The notes beneath the pieces were generated by a model. It was not told where the DNA came from and searched no databases. It was given only the letters and a program-made list of their open reading frames with translations. A program made the translations under genes and the position numbers. From CAAGNP01 sp045595965 (GTDB lineage Bacteria > Bacteroidota > Bacteroidia > Bacteroidales > UBA932): a stretch of 64,000 nt of DNA. Positions 7,899 through 17,109 of the stretch are shown one piece after another; position 1 is the first letter of the stretch; the number at the start of each line of letters is the position of its first letter. The stretch spans positions 1 through 64,000 of the forward strand of contig JAZOBN010000005.1 of the NCBI GenBank assembly GCA_045595965.1, given 5' to 3'.

Positions 7899-8870
7899 AT
7901 GAAAAATAATCGATATACCCTGGCGAAGGTTGCAATGGAAGTTGTTGAAAAAGAAGCGGAAGCCTTAAAGAAGCTCTCTGGGTCGATAAATGATGATTTT
8001 CTCGATGTGGTGGAGCTGATAGGTGAGTGTAATGGAAGATTGGTGGTTTCAGGTGTGGGAAAGAGTGCCATCATTGCTGCAAAAATTGTGGCGACACTGA
8101 ATTCTACAGGGACAAAGGCGGTTTTTATGCACGCTGCAGATGCTGCACACGGTGATCTGGGGATGGTGGATAGAGATGATGTGGTGATGCTTATCTCCAA
8201 GAGTGGAAATTCGCAGGAGATCAAAAATATCCTCCCTCTTCTGAAAAATATGGGGGTTAAGGTGGTAGGGATGGTATCCAACATGAACTCCTCTCTTGCC
8301 AAAGGGTGTGACTATCTTCTGTATGCACCTGTAGATGGGGAGGCTTGTCCAAACAATCTTGCCCCTACCGTGAGTACAACAGTCCATCTTGCCCTCGGTG
8401 ATGCTCTGGCTATGACACTATCTTATATGAAGGGCTTCTCCTCTGACGATTTTGCCAGAGTTCATCCGGGTGGAGCACTTGGAAAAAGGTTGTATATGAG
8501 AGTGAGAGATGTTTTTGATCAGGATAATGCTCCATGGGTAGAGAAGAGTGAGAGTATTCAGCGTACCATTATCAACATTTCTTCACATAGACTTGGAGCT
8601 ACCGTGGTGCTTTCTCCTGAGAAAAGATTGATGGGTATAATTACCGATGGGGATGTGAGGAGAATGATCGAAAAAGGGGTGGATATGGTATCTGCCTGTG
8701 CAGACAGCATTATGAACCCAAATCCCAAAACAATCTCCATTGATGCCCTCGCAGTGGATGCTTTTGCTTTGATGGAAAAATATAAAATCACATCTGTGGT
8801 GATTATGGATGGGGATGAATATAAAGGTCTGGTCCACATACACGATTTAATCAGAGAAGGTATCCTGTAA
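7899..8870 (+). CDS. kdsD: D-arabinose 5-phosphate isomerase (KpsF/GutQ family)
   Basis: Interconverts D-ribulose 5-phosphate and D-arabinose 5-phosphate, the precursor of Kdo in the lipopolysaccharide core. The SIS domain fills residues 40-175, with VVSGVGKSAIIAAKIVATLN, HAADAAHGDLGMV and ISKSGNSQEIKN as sugar-phosphate contacts and the family His in VHPGGALGKR near 195. Two CBS domains occupy the last 120 residues (SHRLGATVVL, IITDGDVRRM, KYKITSVVIMD). The length of 323 aa is typical. It stands alone behind its own promoter, 40 bases before nhaA. The isozymes KdsD, KpsF and GutQ cannot be told apart here, and KdsD is chosen as the housekeeping role. Confidence 0.9.
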   Translation: MKNNRYTLAKVAMEVVEKEAEALKKLSGSINDDFLDVVELIGECNGRLVVSGVGKSAIIAAKIVATLNSTGTKAVFMHAADAAHGDLGMVDRDDVVMLISKSGNSQEIKNILPLLKNMGVKVVGMVSNMNSSLAKGCDYLLYAPVDGEACPNNLAPTVSTTVHLALGDALAMTLSYMKGFSSDDFARVHPGGALGKRLYMRVRDVFDQDNAPWVEKSESIQRTIINISSHRLGATVVLSPEKRLMGIITDGDVRRMIEKGVDMVSACADSIMNPNPKTISIDALAVDAFALMEKYKITSVVIMDGDEYKGLVHIHDLIREGIL

Positions 8871-8883
8871 AAATAAAAAATAG

Positions 8884-8891
8884 TATCTTTG
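8884..8891 (+). promoter_or_regulatory. -7 promoter box TATCTTTG ahead of nhaA
   Basis: Exact TAnnTTTG match, 19 bases before ATG 8911 and just after the kdsD stop. Confidence 0.62.
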
Positions 8892-8910
8892 TACTTTTAG
8901 TGTTAGAAAT

Positions 8911-10284
8911 ATGACAGAGAAAATGGAATTGAATCCAGAAAGTGAAAAGGCACATGGTATTACCGGACTACTCAAGTCTTTTATGAAAAATCAGTCATCC
9001 GGTGGACTGGTCCTACTTATTTGTACAATTATTGCACTTATTTGTGCCAATGTCCCTGCGTTGAGCGGTATCCAGAATCTGTGGGATACACACGTGGGTA
9101 TCTCTTTTGGAGATTTCAAAATTGAAATGTCTTTCCTCCACTGGATCAATGATGCCCTGATGGCGATATTTTTCTTTGTGGTGGGCCTTGAAATTAAGCG
9201 TGAGATGCTTGTTGGAGAGCTCTCTTCCCCAAAGAAGGCAGCACTTCCAATCTTTGCCGCACTTGGCGGAATGTTGGTTCCCGCACTTATATATATAATC
9301 TTCAACCACGGTACACCTACATCCAACGGATGGGGTATCCCTATGGCTACAGATATTGCATTTGCTGTCGGTGTCCTCTCTGTCCTTGGAAAAAGATGCC
9401 CTACAGCATTGAAAATCTTCTTGCTGGCATTGGCGATTGTGGATGACCTTGGTGCAATCATTGTCCTTGCAATCTTCTATCCAAGCCATGAACTCCATTT
9501 CTTCTATCTGCTTTTGGCTTTTGCTGTCTTTGCAATCCTTATGGTTTTCAACAGGACAAAGGTTACCAATCCTTTCGTATATCTCATTTTTGGTGTTGTG
9601 ATGTGGTATTTTGTTTATATGTCAGGAATCCATGCTACCATCGCCGGTGTTCTACTTGCAATAACAATCCCATCGAAAACCACTATAAATGAGTTGAGGT
9701 TCTATGTAAGGGGAAAACATCTGTTGGAGCAGTTCAAAGAGGCAGGAAATGCAGAGGTAGAGGTCTTTGCAAACCCCAAGCAGCTTGAGGTAATTCATGA
9801 CATGAATGAGAAGGTGGATGCTATAAATCCCCTTATGCACAGATTTGAGTCATTCCTTTCACCTATTGCAAACTTCCTTATAATCCCTCTGTTCGCTCTG
9901 GCAAATGCAGGGGTGGCTATTGATGGTAGTATCGTCAATGCGGAGAGTGTACCCCCCATCACTTTGGGTATATTTTTCGGATTGTTGCTTGGAAAGCCTA
10001 TCGGAATCACACTTTTTAGCTGGATATCTGTAAAAGCAAAAATTGCGGAGTTGCCAAAAGGGACAAAATGGGGTCAGATATTTGCATTGGGAATTATCGC
10101 CGGTATAGGATTTACGATGTCAATTTTTGTTGATACTTTGGCATTTACAAATGAAGAGTTCATTAAATTGGGTAAAGCAACAATTCTTGTCACATCATTC
10201 ACAGCAGCAATCATAGGACTTGTTGCGATATTGCTGACAACAGATGCGGTAAAAAGCACAAAACAGAAAAAGAGAAAAAATTAA
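8911..10284 (+). CDS. nhaA: Na+/H+ antiporter NhaA
   Basis: Inner-membrane sodium-proton antiporter for sodium tolerance and pH balance. The family core is clear: GGLVLLICTIIALICAN as first helix, FFFVVGLEIKREMLVGEL, MATDIAFAVGVLSVLG with the Asp of helix IV, and LALAIVDDLGAIIVLAIF carrying the paired Asp residues that bind sodium. A later stretch GKPIGITLFSW and IIAGIGFTMSIFV close the fold. At 457 aa it is longer than the E. coli protein (about 388): a hydrophilic loop of roughly 55 residues lies between the GVLLAITIPSK helix and LMHRFESFLSPIANF. The FKBP lipoprotein follows within 20 bases. Confidence 0.95.
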   Translation: MTEKMELNPESEKAHGITGLLKSFMKNQSSGGLVLLICTIIALICANVPALSGIQNLWDTHVGISFGDFKIEMSFLHWINDALMAIFFFVVGLEIKREMLVGELSSPKKAALPIFAALGGMLVPALIYIIFNHGTPTSNGWGIPMATDIAFAVGVLSVLGKRCPTALKIFLLALAIVDDLGAIIVLAIFYPSHELHFFYLLLAFAVFAILMVFNRTKVTNPFVYLIFGVVMWYFVYMSGIHATIAGVLLAITIPSKTTINELRFYVRGKHLLEQFKEAGNAEVEVFANPKQLEVIHDMNEKVDAINPLMHRFESFLSPIANFLIIPLFALANAGVAIDGSIVNAESVPPITLGIFFGLLLGKPIGITLFSWISVKAKIAELPKGTKWGQIFALGIIAGIGFTMSIFVDTLAFTNEEFIKLGKATILVTSFTAAIIGLVAILLTTDAVKSTKQKKRKN

Positions 10285-10302
10285 CAAAATAAAAAATTGA
10301 AA

Positions 10303-11016
10303 ATGAAATCGTTAAAAGTAATTTTGGCTATCAGCCTAATGGGGGCAATGATCCTTTCGTCTTGCTCTTCAAAGTACAATGCCGGGGATGTGATTCCTGG
10401 TACAACTTCGGCAAAAGTTGACTCTGTAAGTTATGCTATCGGTGCATATTTCGGTGGTATGATCAAAGGCTCAAATTTCGGTGAGTTGAACAAAAGCGAG
10501 ATGCTTAAAGCAATGGATGATATGATTGAGGGGTCAGAGATGAGGTTTGATGATCAGGAGATTATGGTAATTATTCAGGACTACCTTATGAAGAGACAGA
10601 ACTATGTTGCTGAGAAAAATCTTGCAGAGGGTGCTGAGTATATGAAGAAAAATAAAGAGAAAGAGGGTGTTGTTACTACAGAAAGTGGCCTTCAGTACAA
10701 AATTATCGATCAGGGGGCAGGTGTTGCCCCTACAGCAGTTGATACAGTTGAGGTACACTATAAAGGAACCCTTCTTGATGGTACTGTTTTCGACTCTTCA
10801 TATGATAGAGGAGAGCCTGTGAAATTCCCTCTTAATGGAGTTATTCCAGGTTGGTCAGAGGGCCTTACATATGTTAATGAGGGTGGTAAAATAGAGCTTG
10901 TAATCCCTGCAATCCTGGGTTACGGTGTCCGTTCTTATGGAAATATCCCCGGGAATTCAACACTTCTTTTCGAAGTTGAATTGTTGAAGGTGTTCCCTGC
11001 TGCTTCTGAGAAATAA
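10303..11016 (+). CDS. FKBP-type peptidyl-prolyl isomerase lipoprotein
   Basis: Prolyl cis-trans isomerase that helps fold envelope proteins. ATG 10303 gives MKSLKVILAISL... with a lipobox ILSSC; a TTG two codons upstream is less likely. An FKBP_N dimerisation helix region (residues 45-130, KRQNYVAEKNLAEGAEYMKK) precedes an FKBP_C domain starting near GLQYKIIDQGAG. The active-site pattern is visible: VEVHYKGTLLDGTVFDSSY, VIPGWSEGL and the closing NSTLLFEVELL. The length and order are those of the FkpA/Mip class. It is last before the strong terminator at 11043-11074 and likely shares the nhaA transcript. Confidence 0.93.
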   Translation: MKSLKVILAISLMGAMILSSCSSKYNAGDVIPGTTSAKVDSVSYAIGAYFGGMIKGSNFGELNKSEMLKAMDDMIEGSEMRFDDQEIMVIIQDYLMKRQNYVAEKNLAEGAEYMKKNKEKEGVVTTESGLQYKIIDQGAGVAPTAVDTVEVHYKGTLLDGTVFDSSYDRGEPVKFPLNGVIPGWSEGLTYVNEGGKIELVIPAILGYGVRSYGNIPGNSTLLFEVELLKVFPAASEK

Positions 11017-11042
11017 TAACGGAGAGTTATAGAAATTTGTTG

Positions 11043-11074
11043 GAGGGTGACTAATTTAAGTCGCCCTCTTTTTT
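11043..11074 (+). terminator. intrinsic terminator after the FKBP gene
   Basis: GAGGGTGACT (11043-11052) pairs with AGTCGCCCTC (11059-11068) with one G-T wobble, loop AATTTA, then six T residues. Confidence 0.92.
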
Positions 11075-11095
11075 ATGCATATTGTTTTATTTTGC

Positions 11096-11103
11096 TACAT
11101 TTG
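11096..11103 (+). promoter_or_regulatory. -7 promoter box TACATTTG ahead of the 11124-20171 gene run
   Basis: Exact TAnnTTTG match 20 bases before ATG 11124, directly after a strong terminator, where a new promoter must lie. Confidence 0.65.
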
Positions 11104-11123
11104 CAAGTTAAACTGCGTAGAGT

Positions 11124-13337
11124 ATGAATAAAAAACTGGTGATAATCTGTTCAGCTTTTGCCTTGTTGCTGCTTTTGGCGATAGGATTTGTTTTCCATCG
11201 CCTTTTTGTGGCTGAAGATGTAGAAGGACAGGAGATTGTAAGCAGTGATGCAGATCTCCTTACAGCAGTCCCTTCTGACGCAGTTATGGTGTATGAATTT
11301 GCAACACTTGAAGAGTTGAGAAGGCTCTATTTCTCCCCTGAATCTTCATTCTCTGTGATGGTCAATCCGAAAAGTGAACTGGCAAAGGGTATTGCGATGA
11401 TTCCTCAAGAGTTTGATGATGCATCGGTGCTACTCTCGCTACATTATTCTTCAAAGAATACAGTTTCATTTCTCATGGTCCTTTCTATAGAAGACAAAGA
11501 GGAGAGGGATGCTTTGAGGGGGGTAATGAAAGAAGAGTGTGAGGGGGTTATAACCAAAAAGTATGGTGGTGCAACAATCTATAAAGCTGTCATTCCAGAT
11601 GTGAGTTATTCATTTTACAATAATTTCTTTATTGCAAGTACATCCCATGTGACTGTTGAGTCTGCAATCAGGCACCTGGATAACAACACATCAATTCTTG
11701 ATGACAAGGAGTTTGTTGCAGTCGCGGAGCATTCGAATACAAAATCTGCCCTTCATGTCAATAACAGCAATATCGGAAAGTTTTTTTCTGGGGCAGTAAA
11801 CACCAAGTACCTGGGATATTCAAAATTTGTATCCTCTTTTGCAACATGGAGCTCTTTTGATATAGGGAGTTCCGATACAAAGATATCGGCTGAGGGGGAG
11901 TTTGTGAGCAAGAAGGCTGAGGAGAGTTTCCTAAATGTATTCTCTTCATTTAAAGGGGGAAAAAGCGACCTATATGAGGTGATCCCTTTCAATACTGAAT
12001 TCGTTGTCGGAATCAAGGTAAGTGATATGAAGAGATATTCCTCTGCTTACCGTTCATATCTTGAGGCCAACAAGAAAATCAAGAAAGGGACCAATGGCGT
12101 TGAATGGCTTGATGATGTCAAGGTGGAGGAGGTGGCTGTCGCATCGATAAATCTCCCTGACGGCTATCATAGGGGGGTGTTCATAAAGGTTAAGGACCCT
12201 GCAAATTTCAAATATGATAAAGGGGCTGTAACCGAAGCTTTCGGCAAGTTCTTTACCCCTGAATCTGCCGATAGTGTTGCACTTGTAAAGGGGTGGCTTG
12301 TAGCAGGAAGTACAAAACTTGTTGAGGAGATTTCTGTATCTGTCCAGAATGAACTCTATTTCTCATTAGGGATGTATCTGGACCAGACCCCTGCAGCGGG
12401 CTCTTATAACCAGGGTGCTCTTGTGTCAGGTGTCGTAAATTTGTCCAGAATGTCAGACTCCCTCTCATCCTATTTCAAAAGTCAGTACAGTGATGCCATT
12501 ATCAATGGAATCAAGGAGAATAACTTCAATCTGCTTCACTTCTATCTGGATAATGAAGGTGGCTCACCTCGCCCCGGGTTTGAAATATTTTCAGAAACAC
12601 TTGCCATATTGCCCCAGCCACCTGTGGCAGATGTTCAGGAGAGTGATGAGATTGCTGTATATGACGATCTTGTAGTGGAGGTTCCCAAAGGGCCGTTTGA
12701 GGTGAAGAATTTTACAAATGGAAAGAAGAATTATCTGGAGCAGTTGCCTAATAATAAGCTTAGAATGCTGGATGACAAGAAGAAGGGGGTATGGACAATA
12801 CCATTTGAAACACCTCTTTGTGGTGCTGTCAAGCAGGTTGATAATTTCGATAACGGGAAATTGCAGATGGTCTTCTGTTCGGGAGCTAAAATGTATATGT
12901 TGGACAGGTTGGGACGTTGGGTGAGGAATTATCCTGTCTCTCTACAGAAAGATGTGCTGTTGGGACCGGATGTTTACGATTTTAATGACTCCAAGGAGTA
13001 TACTATTGTGGTGCTTCATCAGGATAACACTATCGGGATGTATGACATCAAAGGTGTGGCTGTGGAGTCATGGACCCCGCTCGTATTGTCCGAGAAGATA
13101 AAGACATTGCCGGAACTGTATGTTTCGTCAGGAAAGAGGTTCTGGATAGTGAGAACAGGGTACCAGACAATTATTCTTAATCAGAATGGAACCCCCGTCG
13201 CAGACTTTACCAAGAAGAAGAGGCTGAGATCTGACACCGAGGTTGAGAGAAGATCGAATAGCGAAGTGGTTGTGACCACAATTGAGGATAAAAAGGTGGT
13301 GCTTAATTTGCATACCGGAAATTTGAAAAAATTATAG
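11124..13337 (+). CDS. membrane-anchored extracytoplasmic protein of unknown function
   Basis: I cannot name the family. A short basic start and one helix (residues 4-27, LVIICSAFALLLLLAIGFVF) anchor a large domain of about 700 residues outside the cytoplasm; no lipobox or second helix is seen. The first 480 residues read like repeats of the phrase 'LLTAVPSDAVMVYEF' and 'IPFNTEFVVGIKV', as in proteins of the DUF3352/DUF4836 type, though this likeness is only by eye. The last 200 residues (from about 535) look like a beta-propeller (MYMLDRLGRWVRNYP, TIGMYDIKG, TIILNQNGTPV). It is first in a run with DUF4834, an ABC exporter and an acyl-CoA ligase, suggesting a lipid or envelope role. Confidence 0.7.
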   Translation: MNKKLVIICSAFALLLLLAIGFVFHRLFVAEDVEGQEIVSSDADLLTAVPSDAVMVYEFATLEELRRLYFSPESSFSVMVNPKSELAKGIAMIPQEFDDASVLLSLHYSSKNTVSFLMVLSIEDKEERDALRGVMKEECEGVITKKYGGATIYKAVIPDVSYSFYNNFFIASTSHVTVESAIRHLDNNTSILDDKEFVAVAEHSNTKSALHVNNSNIGKFFSGAVNTKYLGYSKFVSSFATWSSFDIGSSDTKISAEGEFVSKKAEESFLNVFSSFKGGKSDLYEVIPFNTEFVVGIKVSDMKRYSSAYRSYLEANKKIKKGTNGVEWLDDVKVEEVAVASINLPDGYHRGVFIKVKDPANFKYDKGAVTEAFGKFFTPESADSVALVKGWLVAGSTKLVEEISVSVQNELYFSLGMYLDQTPAAGSYNQGALVSGVVNLSRMSDSLSSYFKSQYSDAIINGIKENNFNLLHFYLDNEGGSPRPGFEIFSETLAILPQPPVADVQESDEIAVYDDLVVEVPKGPFEVKNFTNGKKNYLEQLPNNKLRMLDDKKKGVWTIPFETPLCGAVKQVDNFDNGKLQMVFCSGAKMYMLDRLGRWVRNYPVSLQKDVLLGPDVYDFNDSKEYTIVVLHQDNTIGMYDIKGVAVESWTPLVLSEKIKTLPELYVSSGKRFWIVRTGYQTIILNQNGTPVADFTKKKRLRSDTEVERRSNSEVVVTTIEDKKVVLNLHTGNLKKL

Positions 13338-13346
13338 TTCGGGAAA

Positions 13347-13607
13347 ATGTTGAGTTTTATATTTACAATCTTTTTGTTTTTTATAATCATTTCATTGATT
13401 ATAAGATTGTTGCTGATGTTCTTTGTGGCAAGGGTAAATAGAAAGATTCAGAAGCAGCAAGAGACTGCAACATATACAACAGAAGAGGGGGGATATGAGT
13501 CCAAGGAGGGGAATGTGATAGTGACAGATTTGTCGCAGGATGGGGATAAGGTGGTAGAGAAGGATATGGGCGAATATGTCGATTTTGAGACAGTAAAGGA
13601 GGAATAA
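13347..13607 (+). CDS. DUF4834 family small membrane protein
   Basis: An 86 aa protein with one N-terminal helix (FIFTIFLFFIIISLIIRLLLMFFV) followed by a charged tail that ends in DMGEYVDFETVKEE. This fits the Bacteroidetes DUF4834 family, whose function is unknown. It starts 9 bases after the preceding anchored protein and stops one base before the ABC exporter's GTG start, so the three are co-translated closely. The conserved acidic end may contact the next protein, but nothing in the sequence proves it. Confidence 0.8.
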   Translation: MLSFIFTIFLFFIIISLIIRLLLMFFVARVNRKIQKQQETATYTTEEGGYESKEGNVIVTDLSQDGDKVVEKDMGEYVDFETVKEE

Positions 13608-13608
13608 A

Positions 13609-15432
13609 GTGGAAACGTTCAAAAGACTTCTGGCTTATGCAAAGCCGTATCACAGATTCTGGCCGGGTTATCTCATCCTGTCGGTATTCTCTGTGATCTT
13701 CGGTGTGGTGAATTACGCTTTGATTGACCCGCTCCTGACTGTCCTCTTTGATGCCGATTCTGTGGCCAAAAGTGCTGTTCTGCCAGAGTTCTCGTTCACG
13801 ATAGATTATTTCTATGGAGTTTTTGAGTATTATCTTGTGAAGATAATCGGAGATAAGAGTGTTGTTGCGGGACTTTTGTTTGTATGTTTCATATTGATCG
13901 GGGCATCTTTTCTTTCAAATTTGACAAGATTTTTGTCGCAGAAGATACTTGTCAACATGAAGACCTATATCATGAAGGGGATCAGGAGAGATCTGTTCGA
14001 CAGGATAACAAAACTCCATATAGGTTATTTTCATAATCAGAGGAAAGGGGATATCCTTTCGAGCGTTTCAAATGATGTGAATGAGGTCCAGAACAGTGTG
14101 GCGGCGAGTTTTCATATTATCTTCAGGGAGCCTCTTCTGATCATAGGCTTTATGGCCGGACTCTTCTATATGTCACCCAAGCTCACAATCATGACATTGT
14201 TGACACTGCCAATTTCTGCCCTTGTGATTGGCGGCGTGTCGCGGAAACTCAAGAGAGGTGCTGTGCAGACACAGTCTTTGATGGGGCGTATCATCAGCCA
14301 TTTTGAGGAGGCAATCTCCGGCTCAAGGATAATCAAGGCTTTCAATGCCCAGAAATATGTAAGAGATAACTTCGAAAAGACAAATGAAGAGCACAAGAGG
14401 ATAAGCAGATCAATCTTTACAAGGCAGGAGATGGCATCACCTCTATCTGAGTTTTTGGGGATAAGTGTAGCGGCTGCGGTCCTCTTTTATGGCGGATGGC
14501 TTCAGATGAAGGGTGAACTTGGTATGACATTGCCGGAGTTCGTGGTTTACATCGCTTTTTATTGGAGGGTGCTTGAACCATCGAAAGCGATTGCGAATGC
14601 GTACGCAAATGTACAGAGGGGACTTGTGTCGGGAAACAGGATATTTGCAATTCTGGATGTTGAACCTGCTATCAAAAATTGTGATAACCCAATAGAAATT
14701 AAAGAGTTCAAAAATAATATCGAATTCAGGAATGTCTCTTTCAGCTATACCGGTGAACCAGTATTGAAAGATATCTCCCTGAATATTGAAAAGGGAAAAA
14801 TGGTGGCACTTGTCGGACCTTCAGGTGCAGGCAAATCTACTATGGCAGACCTTATCCCAAGATTTTATGATGTTACTTCGGGGTCTATAATTTTGGATGG
14901 CACCGATATCAGGGAGTATAATCAGAAGGATCTTATTTCGTTGATGGGTATCGTGACACAAGAGGCTATATTGTTCAATGATACCGTCTACAATAATATC
15001 ACATTCGGTATGGAGAATGTAAGTAGGGAAGATGTTGAAAATGCAGCACGAATCGCTAATGCAGAAGAGTTTATCCTCGCTTTGGAGAATGGCTATGATA
15101 CCAATATCGGGGATAGGGGGGCAAACCTCTCCGGAGGACAGCGACAGCGTCTGGCGATAGCCCGTGCAGTATTGAAGAATCCCCCTATACTTATTTTGGA
15201 TGAGGCTACATCTGCACTTGATACCGAAAGCGAAAGGCTGGTACAGGATGCACTGACAAAATTGATGAAGAACAGGACATCAGTAGTCATTGCCCACAGA
15301 CTTTCGACAATCCAGCATGCCGACGAAATCGTCGTTTTGCAGGAGGGGAGAATCGTAGAAAGAGGTTCTCACCAGAAATTATTATCAAACAAAGGATTGT
15401 ACTCGCACTTGTGTGAGTTGCAGTCTTTCTAA
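13609..15432 (+). CDS. ABC transporter, fused membrane and ATPase domains (MsbA-like lipid exporter)
   Basis: Half-size type IV ABC exporter of 607 aa that works as a homodimer; the family moves lipid A-core or other hydrophobic substrates across the inner membrane. Six helices span residues 15-330. The ATPase domain follows: Walker A GPSGAGKST, Q-loop TQEAILFND, signature LSGGQRQRLAIARAV, Walker B ILILDEATSALD and the H-loop VIAHRLSTI. The start is GTG at 13609, the only reasonable initiator because DUF4834 stops one base earlier. MsbA is the most probable assignment given the LPS genes in this genome, but substrate cannot be read from the motifs. Confidence 0.9.
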   Translation: METFKRLLAYAKPYHRFWPGYLILSVFSVIFGVVNYALIDPLLTVLFDADSVAKSAVLPEFSFTIDYFYGVFEYYLVKIIGDKSVVAGLLFVCFILIGASFLSNLTRFLSQKILVNMKTYIMKGIRRDLFDRITKLHIGYFHNQRKGDILSSVSNDVNEVQNSVAASFHIIFREPLLIIGFMAGLFYMSPKLTIMTLLTLPISALVIGGVSRKLKRGAVQTQSLMGRIISHFEEAISGSRIIKAFNAQKYVRDNFEKTNEEHKRISRSIFTRQEMASPLSEFLGISVAAAVLFYGGWLQMKGELGMTLPEFVVYIAFYWRVLEPSKAIANAYANVQRGLVSGNRIFAILDVEPAIKNCDNPIEIKEFKNNIEFRNVSFSYTGEPVLKDISLNIEKGKMVALVGPSGAGKSTMADLIPRFYDVTSGSIILDGTDIREYNQKDLISLMGIVTQEAILFNDTVYNNITFGMENVSREDVENAARIANAEEFILALENGYDTNIGDRGANLSGGQRQRLAIARAVLKNPPILILDEATSALDTESERLVQDALTKLMKNRTSVVIAHRLSTIQHADEIVVLQEGRIVERGSHQKLLSNKGLYSHLCELQSF

Positions 15433-15443
15433 AAGAGTTATTT

Positions 15444-17105
15444 ATGGCTACTAATTCACTAAACAAACTAATTGAAGCAAGTTTCAAGAAAAACTGGGAT
15501 CGTCCTGCCCTTTCAGACTATAAAGGGGTGACATTGTATTATAGGGATGTTGCAAGAAGGATAGAGAAGATTCATATTATTTTTGAGATTTGTGGAATCA
15601 AAAAAGGGGACAAGGTGGCCCTTTGTGCAAGAAACCAGGCAAACTGGGGTGTGGCATTCCTTGCATGTACCACTTATGGTGCAGTACCCGTTCCAATTTT
15701 GCATGAATTCAAATCGAGTAATATTTCCCACCTTGTAAACCATTCGGAGGCAAGAATCCTATTTGTAGGAGATGTTATATGGGAGGGGTTGACACAGGCA
15801 GACATGCCTGCTCTTGAGGCTGTCATCCTTTTGAACGATTTCTCTTTGCTTTATACTGCTTCCGACAGCATAGACAATGCAAGAGAGCACCTCAATGAGT
15901 ATTTCGGAAAGAAATATCCCAAGAATTTCGGCCCTGAACATATATGCTATCACGAAGATACACCGGATGAACTTGCTTTGATCAACTATACATCAGGAAC
16001 TTCAGGTTTTTCAAAAGGTGTGATGCTCCCATACAGGTCGCTTTTGTCCAATGTGATGTTTGCATACGAAGCAGAACCACACTTGAACAATAAATCCCAA
16101 GTGGTGTCAATGTTGCCATTGGCTCATATGTATGGGCTTATGTTCGAATTCCTCTTCGAGATGACAGCAGGTGCACATGTACATTTCCTGACAAGGCTCC
16201 CGACTCCAAAAATCATCATGGAGGCTTTCAAACAGGTCAAGCCCGATATCATTATTGCTGTGCCGATGATCATCGAAAAGATATACAAGAAAAAACTTGA
16301 GCCTATCATTGAGAAGGGGAGCATGAAATTGTTGCTCAAACTTCCTGTGATTGACCAGGCTATATACAAGAAGATAAATACCACCCTCGACGAGACCTTC
16401 GGAGGTCAGTTTGAAGAGATTATCGTCGGTGGTGCAGCATTCAACAGAGAGGCCGAGGCTTTCTTCAAGAAGGTAGGTTTCAGATATACTGTAGGCTATG
16501 GCATGACAGAGTGTGGTCCTATCATTACCTATGCCCATTGGGATAAGGCAAAACTTTACTCTTGTGGTGTGGCAGCTCCGAGGATGGAGGTGAAAATTGA
16601 TTCAGATGATCCTCAAAATATCCCTGGGGAGATAATGGTGAAAGGGGACAATGTTTTCCTTGGTTATTATAAGAATGAAGAGGCAACCAATGATGCATTT
16701 ACCGATGACGGATGGTTCAAAACAGGGGATTTGGGTATAATGGATGCGGATGGTTTCCTTTACATAAAGGGGAGGAGTAAAACTATGATTTTAGGTCCGT
16801 CCGGACAGAATATTTATCCGGAGGAGATTGAATCGGAGGTAAACAATATGCCTTATGTAGGAGAATCTCTCGTTATTGAGGATAAGGAGAAGCTTATTGC
16901 GCTTGTATATCCCGATCAGGAGATGGTGGAGAAAGAGTCCCTTACCACTGAACAGCTCCAGGAGAAACTCAATGAAGCTCTCAAAATGGTAAATACTTCT
17001 CTTCCAAATTATTGTAAACTTGCTGCTGTGGAGATTTTCCCAGAGGAGTTTGAAAAGACACCCAAGAAGAGTATAAAAAGATATTTGTATCAAAGAAAAA
17101 AATAG
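15444..17105 (+). CDS. long-chain acyl-CoA synthetase / AMP-binding protein
   Basis: Adenylate-forming enzyme that activates a fatty acid to acyl-AMP and then acyl-CoA. The P-loop YTSGTSGFSKGVMLPYRSL near 180 and the A5 motif VGYGMTECGPIITYA are clear. So are the A7/A8 motifs WFKTGDLGIMDADGFLYIKGR and the C-terminal lysine motif KTPKKSIKRYLYQ. At 553 aa it matches the FadD/FadD15 class. It begins 11 bases after the ABC exporter stop, which ties it to lipid handling; a role in recycling or supplying acyl chains for envelope lipids is a reasonable inference. Confidence 0.9.
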   Translation: MATNSLNKLIEASFKKNWDRPALSDYKGVTLYYRDVARRIEKIHIIFEICGIKKGDKVALCARNQANWGVAFLACTTYGAVPVPILHEFKSSNISHLVNHSEARILFVGDVIWEGLTQADMPALEAVILLNDFSLLYTASDSIDNAREHLNEYFGKKYPKNFGPEHICYHEDTPDELALINYTSGTSGFSKGVMLPYRSLLSNVMFAYEAEPHLNNKSQVVSMLPLAHMYGLMFEFLFEMTAGAHVHFLTRLPTPKIIMEAFKQVKPDIIIAVPMIIEKIYKKKLEPIIEKGSMKLLLKLPVIDQAIYKKINTTLDETFGGQFEEIIVGGAAFNREAEAFFKKVGFRYTVGYGMTECGPIITYAHWDKAKLYSCGVAAPRMEVKIDSDDPQNIPGEIMVKGDNVFLGYYKNEEATNDAFTDDGWFKTGDLGIMDADGFLYIKGRSKTMILGPSGQNIYPEEIESEVNNMPYVGESLVIEDKEKLIALVYPDQEMVEKESLTTEQLQEKLNEALKMVNTSLPNYCKLAAVEIFPEEFEKTPKKSIKRYLYQRKK

Positions 17106-17109
17106 GTTT

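Noticed and set aside
7867..7900. TTTTGAATAAT twice, 23 bases apart, just before the kdsD start
   Set aside because: The region is so A/T-rich that two such copies are likely by chance, and no partner protein or box is suggested.
8049..8843. Open frames on the minus strand across kdsD
   Set aside because: Shadow frames of a clear SIS-CBS protein, with poor composition and no promoter.
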